A stretch of DNA of 64,000 nt from Vandiemenella viatica (taxonomy: Eukaryota > Arthropoda > Insecta > Orthoptera > Morabidae), in contig CM061921.1 of NCBI GenBank assembly GCA_031002005.1, positions 123,596,597 through 123,660,596 of the forward strand, read 5' to 3'. A model generated the notes under the pieces. The model searched no databases and was not told where the DNA came from. It was given only the letters and a program-made list of their open reading frames with translations. Position numbers and translations under genes: made by a program. Shown here one piece after another: positions 19,000-32,615 of the stretch (the stretch's first letter is position 1; every line of letters starts with the position of its first letter).

Positions 19000-21900
19000 T
19001 TTAGCTCTCAGTGAAGTATGCTGTGAAGGAATATCATCCCGCTTGCGTGAGTTGATACATGGAATAAATTAATCAGTTCCAAAAGTGAAATTTTACAAAC
19101 ATTTCCTATTACCCATGCATCGCTTTACAATTCGTCTCGTTATTTTCAGGACATAAAATGAAACACTGATGTAGATGTTTCCTTTCCTGCCGATTCATCT
19201 GTTCACAGTATATTTATTTTATTCCAGTGTCGTAACGGGCCGTTAGATTCTTCACGCACAGCCCAGACTTTGCAACTGTTGATATAAAGCATTGCATGAA
19301 TATTAAATGGAAGAGCTCTTTCTCCGCATCTGTTTCACCGAATTGAATATCCGGGATTTCGGATCACAAAAATATATACATATCGATGAGTGATTTATAC
19401 GACGAAGAGAGTGGTAACAGACGGCAACCATAACTAGTGATGACTTGCTGAAACAGTTTTAATGCAATATGTTTGATTTCGGTTGCGGTTGGAAAATGTT
19501 TTCGGTTCATTCGCTGAGAAAGAAACATATTTATCAACAGTACTGATTGTACATTTCAAGATAATACCAATTTATTGACACCATAAGTCGGTTACGAGAA
19601 CAATTTGTAATTTTTTAGAACCGTTTCGATTTTTATACCGCAGATTTATTATCACTGAAGCATAATTTTCATACACATAGGCAACTTATTAGGCAAAAGT
19701 AACAATTCATATTCTACAGTAAGTTACAAGTGGTATCAAAATCATGACTCACGCAAGATAACACGCTATTTAGAATTTTCTGATGGAACTGATCTCTTTA
19801 TGAATAGATTTAATCCCGAGCCAAGATTTCATACTTTGATGATTAAAACCAGCAGAACCTAAGACTAACTTCTTATTTCCGACGCTTTAACTACTGAGAG
19901 CATCTCCACATAATATTTAGATGTTGCATGAAATTGTTTACTTATTCTCATTATATCTATTTTTCATTAAACTGTGTAGTAGCAAGGGCCATTGTTTCCT
20001 ATTGCTAGTCAACAAACGTGTATGTAAATACGACCGCGTAGCAGTCGTGCAACTTCCATGAAATTTTATGCTGTACATCTAAATTTTTTAGAACTTGTTG
20101 TTATTTTTTATTATTTGTTGAACCAGATAAATGATGTCACAGACTAACACTCTCCTGGTTACGAGTCGACTCAAGACGTTTCTGCATATTTTCCCCCATT
20201 GAACTTTACAGCGTTTTAGCCACAAAAGGATTAGAAAACCCTGGAATTCATACACAATGACCTTCGGCGACTAATAGGAAAGATGGCTGGAACTGCAGAC
20301 TCTGTTTTTTGATAACTTCCTACTCAAATTTGTATATTTCCAGGTCCGATAAATGTATCTTTTATGAGGAATTGCAGAGTGCAGTAAACTAAATAATTAA
20401 GAGTAGCAAACAGATTTTGTGGAAGACTGATAGAAACAAATCCTCTTTCATGGCCGAGTTATTCTCACAGCTTATTTGAAGACTATTGCCAGCGTAGGGG
20501 CCCACAGCTCCTCAAATTAAATCGCAAATACGAGAATCTAATCGGGCACAGATTCTATGAATAGAGAAATGAAATACTGCAGATTATCTCACTATTGCAC
20601 ATAAGTATCGCTAGGGACACGCAGATACAGTGAAAATTTGAAATTTCTTTGCAAAACACAAAACAGTGTGAAAATTTCGAAGATATTATTATAAAAATTG
20701 AAAAGAAACTGGAATACTAATTTAACTTCAGCACTAACAGGTTTCTTTCAACTTAGGATCGTAAAAAATAAATAACATGTTATTTCTCAATACTCTAATC
20801 ACACGTGCCTTTTACAGATTCATTTACAATTAGTAGGTTCCGCAATTAAATAAATGGCTCGCAATTTTTGGAGCCATTTAGACAATAACATTGTTGGCAG
20901 TGGCAAAACTGGTGAGCAGCGGCTGGAATTCTGCTACAAAAACTTTGCTGCTTCAAAAGAGAGCTTTTATCCGCAGCTTTGTTTGTAGGTAAAAACGGCT
21001 GGCCGCAGAAACTATGGCAAGTATGCATAACCCGTGGGCCATTATTATCACCAAGTTTCTCTATAAATCAGCTTCAGAAACAAAGCTGAGCTCAACGTAT
21101 TTAACATGTTTAGTTATAAGTGTTAACTGCACTAAATCTCCATAGTATTTTATTTATTCATTATATAATGAACAGGAAATACTGTCCATCAACAATTTAC
21201 TATGGATATCGATTATCCCGCACCAGATAATAGACAGGCACTTATAAAAGAAGATAACTAATTGTATCATTAGCACCGTTACAAAATCTTTCATTCTTTG
21301 TATCTGTATTGTCCCAATACGTTTTGAGGTCTGAGTAACAACAGTGTCACGTTTAAAATTTAATGGTTGATCCTTACAGCAATCCACCAAACAAAATTGT
21401 CTCATAGAGGAAAAGAGTTAATTTTATTTTGTACAGGTTTTTACCAGTCTTATCTTATGTTAAGATAAAATTGATGCGTGTTTCTATAAGCATATTTTAA
21501 ATCATTGTTTATTCGAACCGTTGTACTGATTCTGTCAAACGCCACAGTTGTCGCAATGTTTTAACCTGCAAGTTCAACTTTTACACACCAGCAATTCGGC
21601 AAAATGCGCGGCTGTTCACCTCTTATTAATGTAAGCGATAAATTTTTAATCGTTTTTAAATTTCCCACCTTACATAAAGCTTTCTGATGCTAACTGGGAA
21701 CCTTCAGACGCCTTATAATTGTTACATTTTCTAAATTGAATGGAAAGCAGGAATGAAACAAAAATGTAGTCGGTGGTTTGGAAAGATAAATTCTGCTTCG
21801 AGAGTTATGACACTGATTATGCAAGCTTTCTAACATAATTGTGTTGTTTCAGTTCTGCTATAGAAATGAGATTGGCACTCAAAATGACCGACGTCACACA

Positions 21901-24000
21901 ACCAAGGATGATTTCTTTGTTTGTTTGTTTGTTTCTTATGGATTATCGGTGTCAGGAGCCAATGATATGGACATTATTAATTAGTTCAGATTGATGCATG
22001 ATTAAAACAGAAGATTAATAACGCTAAAATTACCTCATCGTCTCTCTCGTTTTATTTGCTGGGAGTTGGAAGCTACTCCACTGCTCGTGTTTAACTTGCA
22101 AACGGGGATATATAGCTTTCGGTTTCGAACAAACGAACATATAAGTTTTAATGAATAGAGAGATGTCTTCGCGCACCGGCATCCAACTTGCTTAATTAAT
22201 CAGGAGTCGTACAGCAACTCTGAAACAGATTACTGGCGAATAAGTTACTGACTCAGTCTGATCCACTTTTGAAATTTGAAACTATTAAATCTTTTGTTTG
22301 TCAGTAATTCAGCGTTGTCAGGACAAACGTTAAGAATTTGTCATGTTATGACCTCTGTTTGATTTTTCGTTATCTATTTGGTAAAATGCCTTTAAACCCC
22401 ACACAATACAACATGGAAGTACACGAGGATGTTACAGAGAATGAAAAACGACAACATGTAAAAACTTGAGAATGATCTAAGTATAAATCAATTGAGAAGA
22501 GACTGATGTAAAATACCCATTGAGGAATAGCTGATTTTCGCATCCGTACACCCGGTATTTCTGTAAACTATTGTCTGAATTATTCAATGGTAGATAAAAA
22601 ATGAACTATAAAACAATAAGCACAAAGATAAAGAGTCTACTGTTATTTTTTCATGTGTGATAAACTAAACACTTTACCATCTGAGCCTTGGTTGTCTCAG
22701 ATTTTTCAATTTTCTAGTTCAATATATGTCTTAGTTGTTTTTTTCCTAAAGCACGTATGAGATACCCACATGGAACATGTATCCTCCTTCACATAGCCAA
22801 AAAACAACTACGGCCAAGTGCTTGTCACATACATGTCCCGTAGCTTTTATTGTCCTGCACAACATTTCATTCTAAGTGGCTGATAATGCTTTAATGATAT
22901 TGGCAGCGGCTGAATAAACAAACAGTTAATCATTGACTTTTGGTTGAGAATGAAGGCAGAGAAGTACGCCTTCGAAACGTCCCACAAATGTAACATCTTA
23001 ACATGGCTGGAAGCCCGAGAGAAATTTATTGATGTTTAAAAACGTTTGTTTAGAAATATCCTGAGGAATTTACAAAAATAATTATGTGATACCTTAGTCA
23101 AGATTTGTTTTGAAGAAAAAAATTTAGATTACAATTTTTTCAGCCTCTACTTACTAATCTTCATAGCACAAATATGTTGTTACATTTTCAATCGTATTTT
23201 AATCATACCCATTTAGACCGAAAAATTAATTTTTTTCTAAAAAAATGAATTAAAGCTTCTTATCAAAAACAATTTTCATTGAAACTCTTAATAAGTGGCA
23301 TCGTATAGAATTTGTTAAGATCTTTCTGTCTTCTGCTTGGGGACTCTTATATCTCACGGAATGCATAGTGAAATGTCCCAAAATAAAATTTGTTACATTT
23401 TTAAAAAAAAATTCAACAATGCTGTATTCAATGGGTATCCGATAAAGGATTTCATCCTTTCTTTACAATTATAGGGAGGTACCTAGCATAATTCTGTTTA
23501 AGTTTGTATTTACTTTCGGATCTGTTCTGTGAGGGAAATACCTCATCTCAACGATATAACGGCGACAGAATCAAGAGACGGATGAATTTAGAAGGGTTCC
23601 GATTTTTACACTCCCCCAAAAATCAAATAGTTTCACTTCTTCCTAAAATTTTATGAGGACGAAGAACTTTCTCTTAAATTTCAACAAATAAACGAAAAAG
23701 TAGTGTACATTTGATTAAAGAAGAAGTGGGATATAAAATCAGGCCTAAATACTTTCGCTCATATCGAACTGGAATCTGTTTCAGTCTCTTGTGATTAATT
23801 TGCTTAAAAACTAACACTGTGATGAATCTACTATGACCGGGTGTAGAACTATTAACGTCTTCAAACTTGAAATCAAGAGAACACGTTGTTAATTCGATTA
23901 TATCTAATGTTGCCTAGTGAGCTATCGTTTGTTTTATGGTGAGACTATTTATACTCATTATCGCTCACTTTCAGGTTCTGTTAATTTGCTGGCCGAGATA
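19000..24000. other. 5 kb AT-rich region with no recognised feature
   Basis: I found no domain-bearing ORF, no tRNA-like box pair and no long inverted or direct repeat apart from a short (TTTG) run at about 21908-21927. Short frames (20846-21028, 21154-21405) lack motifs. It could be intergenic or intronic. Confidence 0.5.
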
Positions 24001-24004
24001 TCCG

Positions 24005-24140
24005 CTCGTTGGTGCTACCGGTAATCCTGACTCACTGCAAGCTGTGCCAAAGGTGAAAATCGCCGCTGAGACCTGGATTCGAACCGGGAACCTTTTGATT
24101 TGCAGTCAGATGCCTTAACCACTTATTCGCCATACCACTC
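24005..24140 (-). mobile_element. SINE family B fragment
   Basis: On the minus strand: a tRNA-like A box region (GAATAAGTGGTTAAGGC), B box GGTTCGAATCC, then a body with GGCGATTTTCACC and TTTGGCACAGCTTGCAGTGA. The body matches the copies at 28.9 and 58.3 kb. Confidence 0.75.
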
Positions 24141-25149
24141 TTGTTAAATTAAGAGAAAGATAATTTTTTCCGAGCTTTGTGGCCCGTCGACGTTAGGATC
24201 ATCGTAGGAGGGTATGAGCAGGAGATGGGAAATATCAGAAAGAGCAGTAAACTTAATCCGAACATTTATTGGTTAACTTCAACAAAAACAAATTACTTCT
24301 TTGTTAACGATCGCCGTCTGTCTTGGATCTCCCTTTCCCTCCTCAGTGACTGCGATATGTCTGTATTCAGTGGAGGGTGCTGCTAATGAAATGATGAGAC
24401 AAGGGTGCAATAAAAATATAACACAAAATACTTACGAGTAGGAATTGGTAAATTAGTAGAAATTTTTTCTTTGTTATTTCTTTTGCTGCTCTTCACATGC
24501 ACAGACGTTACTGTACTATTAATATTGAAGTAGCATGGTAACTATGTGGCACACTACTATTTTTTATGGTGATCTTACAAACCACTTGAATATATTGTTT
24601 GTCCCCCTTAGAGTGGCGTGCAAGGGTTGGCTGCAATGCGAAGCGGCGATGTATATTTAAGGGACGAACAAAACGTGACTCAGAATTTTAATAATATATT
24701 TGATGTTTGAAAATATTTTAGAATGATTTGTATTCACCTTAATTTTAATTAAAAAAATGTGTACACAAAAATAACTGCAGGCTGTCAATTTATTGAAACA
24801 CATCATTTAGTTACTACGTTAGGACTGTTTCGCGAAAATTATATTTTACATTGTAATGTTTTTTTCTTAGTGTATTAGAAGTCGTTTATTTTTTGGTAGA
24901 TAGTGTATTATTTAGGAATACTGTTCTTGCCTGTGGTGTGAATCAACAGGGAAGAACCTGCTTGACGCGTAGTCGGAAGTGACCAGTGCCATCAACGGTA
25001 AGGAGTCATATAGCCTTACGATTAATGATAACGTTAGCAGTTAATGTGCTAATTGGCAATTCTAACCATACATTACAAAAAATAACACATCTTCGCCAAT
25101 CTCAGGTTTAAAGCTATATGTTTTGAGGGTTATTGTTCTGAGACATTGT

Positions 25150-25990
25150 TTCTTTAGTCTTCTCTTGATTTTGGTCTTCTTTCCGGCGTTCTATTCGTTA
25201 TTGTCTTCACTAATGGTCTGTTGTGTTCGTCAGCGGCAGTTTCATATCCGCTAACTAGAGCCATATGCTTCACTGAAGAGTTTATAGGCGCGTTGACGGA
25301 ATCTTTCGAAGAGAGCCGTTGTTGCCGACATCTCGTGGACTGCGTCAGTGGGGCAGATGTAGTACCCGCTACAGTGCTCTGTTCTGCAGCACTTGCCCTT
25401 TTCACGTTTGGCAGTTCCAGTTTACCCACAAAGTCACACCGAGGTAGCGAGCCGTTGATGTCCAGGGAATAGTTTCATCATAGTTGCGAGTGTGGTAGTT
25501 ACTATACTCGCCGTACTAGACCTTGTGCCTGCATAAGCACTTTCGTTTTGACGGGGTTTATACTCATCCGCCATCTCCTGGATCAGGCTTAAGAGCTTTC
25601 TGCAATAGTCTGAAGGCGATGGGCTGTCTCGTTAGGATGTCGGCTGTGTAGAGGGTATAATGACTAGGACCCAGCACTGAGCCCTGTGGCACATCTGCAC
25701 GAATGCGCCGTCGTGTTGGCAGAAGGAGCACCTTGACAGTTAGCTGCGGATCAGCTTCAGGTGGGGTACAGGGATGCCCCATTCGTACAATTTGCACAGC
25801 ATCTGAAGGTATGCGTCGGTGGCATGCCCGAGATCCTCAGTTCCTTCACCAAACCAGGAGGCACGGCGTATTGCAAGCGTTTCCAGTTGAAGTGGATTCT
25901 CGTGCGTCTCCGCTTGCAATAGGTCGCTCTCCAACAAGGGAACACTTTCATTTTTCGAAGATTACCGTTCGTTCCCATTGTTATGGAACG
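25150..25990 (-). pseudogene. Jockey-like LINE RT fragment
   Basis: Minus-strand reading contains VPQGSVLGPSHYTLYTADI, the conserved RT motif, then an in-frame ALKPDPGDGG that replaces the FADD region (apparent deletion), then IPWTSTARYLGVTL, the C-terminal block typical of Jockey-type elements. Downstream (25429-25154) is a frame with degraded C-terminal sequence. Numerous frameshifts make it non-functional. The frames at 25703-26128 on the other strand are shadows. Confidence 0.75.
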
Positions 25991-26189
25991 TCAAAAATAA
26001 AGACTGTACAAAAAAATCAAGGGGACGGATGCCGTAAGGTCCTTGGGGAAAAATATACGATGGATTTAGCTGCAGTCAAAAATGAAATCAAGAATCTGAG
26101 ATTATACTTTTGTAAAGAGCAGCAGTAAGTCCTTTCCAAGAAAAGCGCTGATGGAGGTAATGGGAATTACAGTTGGTCATGGTTCGCGT

Positions 26190-26347
26190 ATAATAGTATC
26201 CCGTTATTTCAAAGGAACCATCCCCGCATTAGCATCGAGTGTTTTGGGGAAATCAAGGAAAACCAGAATCTAGATGCCCAGGCATGGATTTGAACCTGTG
26301 TTCTCCCCAAGACTAGAACGTAATCGCTCACCCACCAAGCTCGTTAA
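26190..26347 (-). mobile_element. SINE family A, diverged copy
   Basis: The minus strand starts near ACGAGCTTGGTGGGTGAGCG, has a B-box-like GGTTCAAATCCATGCC, then CATCTAGATTCTGGTTTTCC and a body with ATTTCCCCAAAACACTC and GGGGATGGTTCC. Same order of blocks as the family A copies. Confidence 0.7.
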
Positions 26348-26384
26348 AAAATACAGTTAACTGGATAAATCGCTGGCACATATA

Positions 26385-26600
26385 TCTATACCCGCACCAA
26401 AGAAGGAATGCTAGATTTATCTCTGGAAATTACCACAGGAAACAATCAGTAATTGATATGATAAAAGAGCTGGAATGGGATTCATTGCAAGACAGGAGGG
26501 GGGCAAAGAGATTCATGGGAGTGTACAAAGTGTTTATTGGTGATGAGATGTGGAAAAAAATTGGTGTGAGAATTAAAAGTAATGCATGAAAGGGAAGAGA
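26385..26600 (+). pseudogene. C-terminus of a CR1/L2-like LINE RT
   Basis: The plus-strand frame reads ARFISGNYHRKQSVIDMIKE, LEWDSLQDRRGAKRFMGVYK and GDEMWKKIGVRI, the well-conserved end of CR1/L2-type polyproteins (tail after the RT domain). Only this last segment is preserved. Confidence 0.75.
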
Positions 26601-27659
26601 TGACCATGTTCATATCCGATAGAATTACGCCGAGGTAAATGAAGGAAACAGAAGAGGTTGCTGGAAACGGGAATTCAATCGCGGAAACATCGAAATGCAG
26701 AAGTCGGTACCTAACTATTCAATCTTGTTTCCTTCTGTCATTCTTTTCATATTACCTTAAGCAAATAAATTTAATCTATTTTAGGATCATTTTACAATAT
26801 TCCTGTAAGCTTGCTCACTTTTGTAATGTTATTTCGTAGGTTTTTTGGTCATTCATTTCAGTGACCATACTCATAATCTTTAGCAATTTTTCGCATCATT
26901 TAATCAATTCAAGCTATTTTAATTAATATTTTGCATTGATTGATTGTTGTGAAGAATTTTGACAATGCAGGATTGTTTGTTTTGCCGAGACAAACATTTA
27001 GCGCAAGTCGCGTAATATTGAGTGTGCTGTATACAGTACATTCACGGAGGCAATATTTAATCTTGTTTAACGTATGGGGGGAAGGTTCATGTTTCATCAT
27101 GTACTTAGTATATGAATAGATTTAAACAGCACTAAGTAAAATATAATTCAGTAAGAGTAAACAACATTTGTTGTAATAAGCAGTCAGATGTATTTACGTG
27201 TGTATGAGAAAGTATTAACGAACATTCTGAATAAACAAAAGTCATTTGTACAGTCGCAGCCTGTCATCTATTTAAATATTTCAGGAAGTTCAGATTATTC
27301 ATTGGAACGCACTGCTTTCTGTGTTAATCGATGTCAGTTGTATGGTTACATCACGACAGCTACGAAAACTGCAACATTTTTTATGATGTCAAAAATAGAT
27401 TCAAGTTGGGCATAGGTGGTATAACATCAAGAGGCTTACACAATGAACAAGTAATTAACTCAATCAACATCTTGTTAACACGTTATAATCTTAACTTACT
27501 TATTGCTATGCACGATTTTCTCAGATCAAGATCAACTCGTTCTAATATATTAGATATACATGGGTCGGTAATGTACAGGATTCTTTCTTCCAGAAACTAA
27601 ATTTATTGAAAGTATGCTATACGCAGCTATATTTTCCAGATACAACTCGAGCTGAAAAT

Positions 27660-28130
27660 ATTCATGTTATATCATTAGCAAGTAGTTATCTTGCCATTGT
27701 ATACCGCCTGTCGGTGACATAAAATACTCTACGAATTCATCTCGCATCCGGGAAGCATTCAGATGATGTCTTCGAGGAATTCTATGAAGTGGGGTGAAGC
27801 CAGTGTCGTTTGCGCTAATTCCGCGCCAAGTTCCTGGAATTGTAGTTCCTGTGCTGGCATCTTCATTATCCAAAAATTTCACTGGGCTGTAAAACCGTGT
27901 ACAATCCGGCTACATACGAATGAGATTGTGCAAATATACGCAACATAAGACTATGTCCACAATCGTGAATTTAACTTTGAATTCAACTGGCCTCCAGAAA
28001 ATTCGGAAAACGGAAGCAAGCAGGCCGAAGTCATTTTTAACCGTGACTCCTGCTCTTGACAGCCTATAGTTAAAAATCCTATTGGACGATCCTTCATCCG
28101 TGATCCAAATCAACTTTATTTGGTTTAGTT
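27660..28130 (-). pseudogene. PIF/Harbinger transposase, C-terminal fragment
   Basis: Minus-strand frame 28113-27910 contains IFNYRLSRAGVTVKNDFGLL, ASVFRIFWRPVEF and VDIVLCCVYLHNLIRM, the C-terminal block of the DDE_Tnp_4 domain. Frame 27882-27667 continues with RDEFVEYFMSPTGGIQWQ, typical of the Harbinger C-terminal tail. The catalytic first two acidic residues lie upstream and are missing. No terminal repeats or the companion Myb-like gene are seen. Confidence 0.85.
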
Positions 28131-28139
28131 ACATGAGTT

Positions 28140-28700
28140 TTCAAACGAAAGGCATCCTCTGTAACCTCCAGTATTTCCTGTTAGAATAATTGGATCGTCC
28201 ATCTTGCTGCGGCTGTACCAGAACACTGGGATGCGTGCCTCATGAGGCGTGAATGTGGACACTAATAGGCATACCTCCTATGGCGTGCCTCCAGGGCATG
28301 ACTCAAAATGAACATATTGCAAGATGAACGGGCAAGAGGAAAAGGCAAGTTGAAAGGGAAGAGGCACAAGTGTGGACAAGCTATCGAAGGCCCTCGTCTC
28401 TGTCTCCACAACACGCATCAGCTGCCTGCGTGGTGAAATACCCTCGACGGAACCCCAGTTGGTGATCGTGTATGACGCCTACAACCTGCATATAGGTGTC
28501 AATAAGCTTCAGCAGAATTCGCTAGAACACTTTGCTCGGCGCAGGAAGCAGGCTGATGGGGAAAGACTGGATCTTTCTCAGCCTTATAGATCCCGACTAC
28601 AATGGCATGCTTGCAAGCTCTTGGGGAAATCTGGTACACTCCGACCTTTTTGAAAACAAGAAGATGGCAGTCATGTTTATGAACAAATTGAATCGCGTAC
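28140..28700 (-). pseudogene. Jockey-like LINE RT fragment with stops
   Basis: Minus-strand reading contains PISLLPAPSKVF then, after a stop, RILLKLIDTYMQ, and DHQLGFRRGYFTTQAADAC, corresponding to the fingers/palm entry motifs of non-LTR RT. The catalytic boxes are not present. The plus-strand frame 28372-28653 is its shadow. Confidence 0.65.
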
Positions 28701-28896
28701 CTTGGTTTTCCCCACTGTATTGCCTTCTTTACAAACCACTTCCGTTTACCATTTATGGGAACAAGTGGATATTACAATAATAGACAACCTTTGGCACTGA
28801 TGTACGGTGGCATTATACTCATCATAACTTTAAGTAATACAGTTCCTGTCATCCACATGAGCATTACGCAAAATAAAAATTGCTTTTGAAGCTCAT

Positions 28897-29250
28897 TAGC
28901 AGGCCTGATGGCTCAGTGGTTAAGTCGTCCGACTGGAGATCAACAAGGTCCCCGCTTTGAATCCCTATTTTGATGGTGATTTTCATGTACCCTTAACCCG
29001 ACATTCATGTATGGCACAGCTTGCTGCTGGAGTGTGAGGTAGAGCAGAAATATACCGTTAGTTTGGATTCCACGTTTAACTGTAGGGACCCCCTTTAGGC
29101 CAGTGGAATTGCACTGATTAGGTTATGTAAGGAGGATGGATCTGGCTCCCTTATCTCCAGTACCAGACTAAGTATTCCTCCTTTGGGGAGCATGAGAATC
29201 ATTCGGGTTGTATACCAGGCTTAGTTATAGTGCATTAGAAACACTGAAAT
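28897..29250 (+). mobile_element. SINE family B, near full length
   Basis: Starts GGCCTGATGGCTCAGTGG (A box), B-box-like region CGCTTTGAATCCC, then GGTGATTTTCATGTACCCTT, TATGGCACAGCTTGCTGC and GGATTCCACGTTTAACTGTA. The same blocks in the same order occur at 58.3 kb. The 3' edge is approximate. Confidence 0.75.
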
Positions 29251-29324
29251 TGTTACTTGCACAGACAGAAGAAGCAACAGACCTTAATTAGCGCTCAAAT
29301 TATTTCTTGTTGTTATTATATAAG

Positions 29325-29765
29325 GTTGGTTCAAAAAATAACGAGCCTGAGGCCTAGGAACCAAAACCAGTACAAGTATTTCAGAAGTACTGGCCCTGGC
29401 TGTTGAGGCACTTGTACCACTCCGACACAAGGCGGTGGATGGATGTCTCGTGGGGCTGCGATGTGAACCAGTTCCGCACGTACTCCTGGACGTCGTCGAA
29501 TGGCGTAATCACATAGAGAGAGGTCTGGACTGTATGGAGGGTGACTGAGAACCTCCAACTTGAATTTCTGCACGAGTGCCGTGATTGTGTTGGCCGTATG
29601 AGGCCTTGCACTGTCGTAGAGAAGAATGACCCAACGGGTGAGCTCTCCTGGTCGTTTTGATTCGATCGCTAGGCGAAGGATGGTCAAGGTTTGCGAATAA
29701 CTCTGGGTATTCACGGTTGTCCCGTGCTGCAGGAAATCTATCAGAGTTGGCCGTCTTGGTCAAAG
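29325..29765 (-). pseudogene. mariner transposase remnant with one terminal repeat
   Basis: Minus-strand frames read WVILLYDSARPHTANTITAL (second catalytic Asp in YDSARPH), then LSHPPYSPDLSLCDYAI (third catalytic Asp), and in the next frame DDVQEYVRNWFTSQPHETSI and SEWYKCLNSQGQYF. This is the DD34D mariner signature. GGTTGGTTCAAAAAATAACG at the left edge (about 29326) resembles a mariner terminal inverted repeat. The N-terminal half and other end are lacking, and a frameshift follows DYAI. Confidence 0.85.
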
Positions 29766-29999
29766 AAGAACGCTGAATGAGTGACGCATGCTTCTGCTAG
29801 CTTTGTAGTTAAGTGACTTGCACTGGTGACCCTATAGCGCGGACTTGTGGACTTCCGCGGAAACCCTCTTTGTTACTGGTGCAACGATGTTACCATTCTC
29901 TCATCAGTTTGCACATCCCAGATTCCAGCTCGTTTCTTTTTTAACGTACCTTATACAATGAATTACAAATATTGAATATTTTTGATTGTTCTTTTATAA

Positions 30000-31080
30000 T
30001 ATACACAATATTAAGTTCTACACACAAATACTGAATACTGTTTTTTCCCTCACACTCACAGTATAATCTTTCGTAACATACATTCCCGCTATAACTAAAT
30101 TACAATGCACTGATAAATATACCCTCTTTCAATTCCTTAAAAGTTTTTTGTGCAGCTCACAACTGAACATCTGCGACTATTATGCAGCAGTTAAGAACAT
30201 TTGGCTATTAATTTCAGGCAACTAATAAACTTGTGATCTGCTGTTCAGTACATACTAGCCATTACAAATTATAAGCTATATACCGAATATCTGTGTCTAT
30301 GTACAGTCTTGCATATTTACTCATGATTTGGATTGAGAAAAAATACATCACACTCGTGTCGCGTGTTTATAATCATTGTCGGAAATTCCAGACTCCAATT
30401 GTAAAATTTGGAATCCAGAGGAAGCGTGGGCTCACGGTTCTCAATCCACGAATACACATATTCGTAAGGGAAGACTCTTTTGAATTAAACCAAATGTAAC
30501 TTTTCGGCATCGAGAAATGTTTGCTGGTGTCGTTCTTAAGGGTCTCAGTCGGCTTAACTAATGGGGCCTGCGAGTCAAAAAACCACAATGTGATTGGTAT
30601 ATATGCAATCCTTTCAGAAACCGATATTTAATTTTCACTATTGATGGGAGGTGTGGCAAGGTTCTAACACTGATGTGTGCATCATTCCCGGATCCGTTGT
30701 GGCAAAAATGCGTACTGCGAAGTTTTTGGGTTTTAACCTCTTTCTAGGCACGTAAATGAAATTATTAAACATCATTGATGATTTAATATGCATGGTCAAT
30801 TTTTTATATTAAATGGAATGGGCTACTTAAATCATAACTGGACATGAAATTTTAATGCCATAATCTGTCGTTTATTAATAAAATAATAGAAACTGTCAAA
30901 GGAGATGTAGTGATGATTTGGTAACAATTCCAAACAAATATCAACATACATCTGTCCTACAAACAAACAAAATCAGCACATGTGAATTTTACATTTACAA
31001 GAACCAGTCATCAATTTGGTCAGTAATTAGGAGTATTAACAAAATCTTTAATACTCTTTTTATGACACGTCACTGTCTCG
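30000..31080. other. no recognised feature
   Basis: AT-rich sequence with only short frames and no repeat or domain that I could identify. Confidence 0.4.
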
Positions 31081-31098
31081 AATTGCAGCAACTAGATA

Positions 31099-31222
31099 CC
31101 GAGCGTGGTGGGTGAGTGGTTAACACTCTGGCCTCTCATTCGGGAGGACGGTGGTTCAAATCCGCGTACAGACATCCAGATTTTGGTTTTCCATGGTTTC
31201 ACCAAATCACTCGATTCGAATA
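31099..31222 (+). mobile_element. SINE family A, 3'-shortened, with target duplication
   Basis: Begins CCGAGCGTGGTGGGTGAGTG, with A box GGTTAACACTC region, B box GGTTCAAATCC, and body start CATCCAGATTTTGGTTTTCC. It stops after CCAAATCACTC plus GATTCGAATA, with no poly-A. AACTAGATA flanks it at 31090-31098 and 31223-31231. Confidence 0.85.
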
Positions 31223-32378
31223 AACTAGATAAATTTTGGCTCCGGAAAAACTGATTAAATAATCGGTAGAAAAAAAGATCCTATCACGCGAATTTCTTTG
31301 CCAGGGCGTAACTGTAAAATAACATGTAGTGCAGTCAATGTTTGCTGTACCGCATGCCCATACGCTTGTAGCCCAGCCATCCAACTTCGCCACTAGGCTC
31401 CGTCATCATCCCTTAACATTAGCGCTAACGAAAATATCTAACACTTTAGCAATAAACGATGTCACAGTTGTCACTGTCAGATCTTGTGCTGAACACAGAT
31501 CCTATACAGTTCAGCCCTCTTGATCACCAGAAGCACCAGTCCCCGAGATCTACTCCCGTGGCCGATTCTAATTTCCAACCCTGGCCTGTCCATACTATCA
31601 GGAGCCACCTCTTCTTCCAGTGCATTCAGATTTGCAGACATAACCATTAGATTGGTAATAATTAATTCCTTACTAGCTAAAATCAGTCAGTCCCCACTTG
31701 CCAACATTTCCGTAATTCATATTGGATCAAGTAAGTCTCTTTTGAGAGGCTTTTACTGTAGAAATAACATTACAATAACTGCAGGCATTGTGACTAGCTC
31801 GTCTAAAGGTACCAGTGATGTAACAATAATCGTAAATTCTAAAAATTTCCCGGTTCTATCTCTTTCTCCCAGTTGTGGTCTACCATGGCACCAGTATTTA
31901 GTGCTTCTTGTTGGGCTGTCAGTAGAAGTGGAATATATCCCTTCTAAATCTGCTTCTTCGGCAAGATTCGCAAGTAAGTTTGTAAGAAAGTTCATAGGGT
32001 TTCTTTTTTAAGGCTGACATTAATCGAGACAATCAAGAGTCATATATGCAAAAGAGAAAGTATGCCACTGAAAAGTGTTCGTTTTTCTGGACTACAGGAA
32101 TATGAGAGGCTTAGGCTGAGGTCTACACATATAGAAGCGCGTTTATAAACTTTAAAAATCCTCGTAAACGACGAATGGTGCACGCTGTTGCTTCACAAAA
32201 TCCTTGAACTCAAATACTGAACTTCGTCACTATGGAGATGAACTCTAACTGCAACTTCACTCCAGCAATTAATTTTGTGGTGGCCCAAGTAATCTGCACG
32301 CAGCTTTCACAAATGTATGTGGCATCACGCGTTGTGATCAGTGAAGTTCTAAGTAGCCGCGACTTTTACTTGAGCCAA

Positions 32379-32615
32379 ACCGAGTGTGGTGGTGTAACGG
32401 TTAGCGTTCTCGCCTCGCATTTGGGAGGAGGCCAGTTCGAATCCCCGTCCGGGCATCCAGATTTGAGTTTTCCATGGTTTTCCAAATCACTCCAGGCAAA
32501 TGCCGGGATGCTTCCTTCAAAAGGCCATGGCCGAATTCCTTCCCATTTCTTGCCCCCCATCCTTTCCCGTCTCTAAAGACCTCGCTGTTAAGAGACGTTA
32601 AGCAGTTAAAAAAAA
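32379..32615 (+). mobile_element. SINE family A, full length
   Basis: Complete copy very close to the one at 18288: A box GTGTAACGGTTAGC, B box AGTTCGAATCC, the shared body and poly-A. Flanked by the 12-bp duplication TACTTGAGCCAA at 32367-32378 and 32616-32627. Confidence 0.92.
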
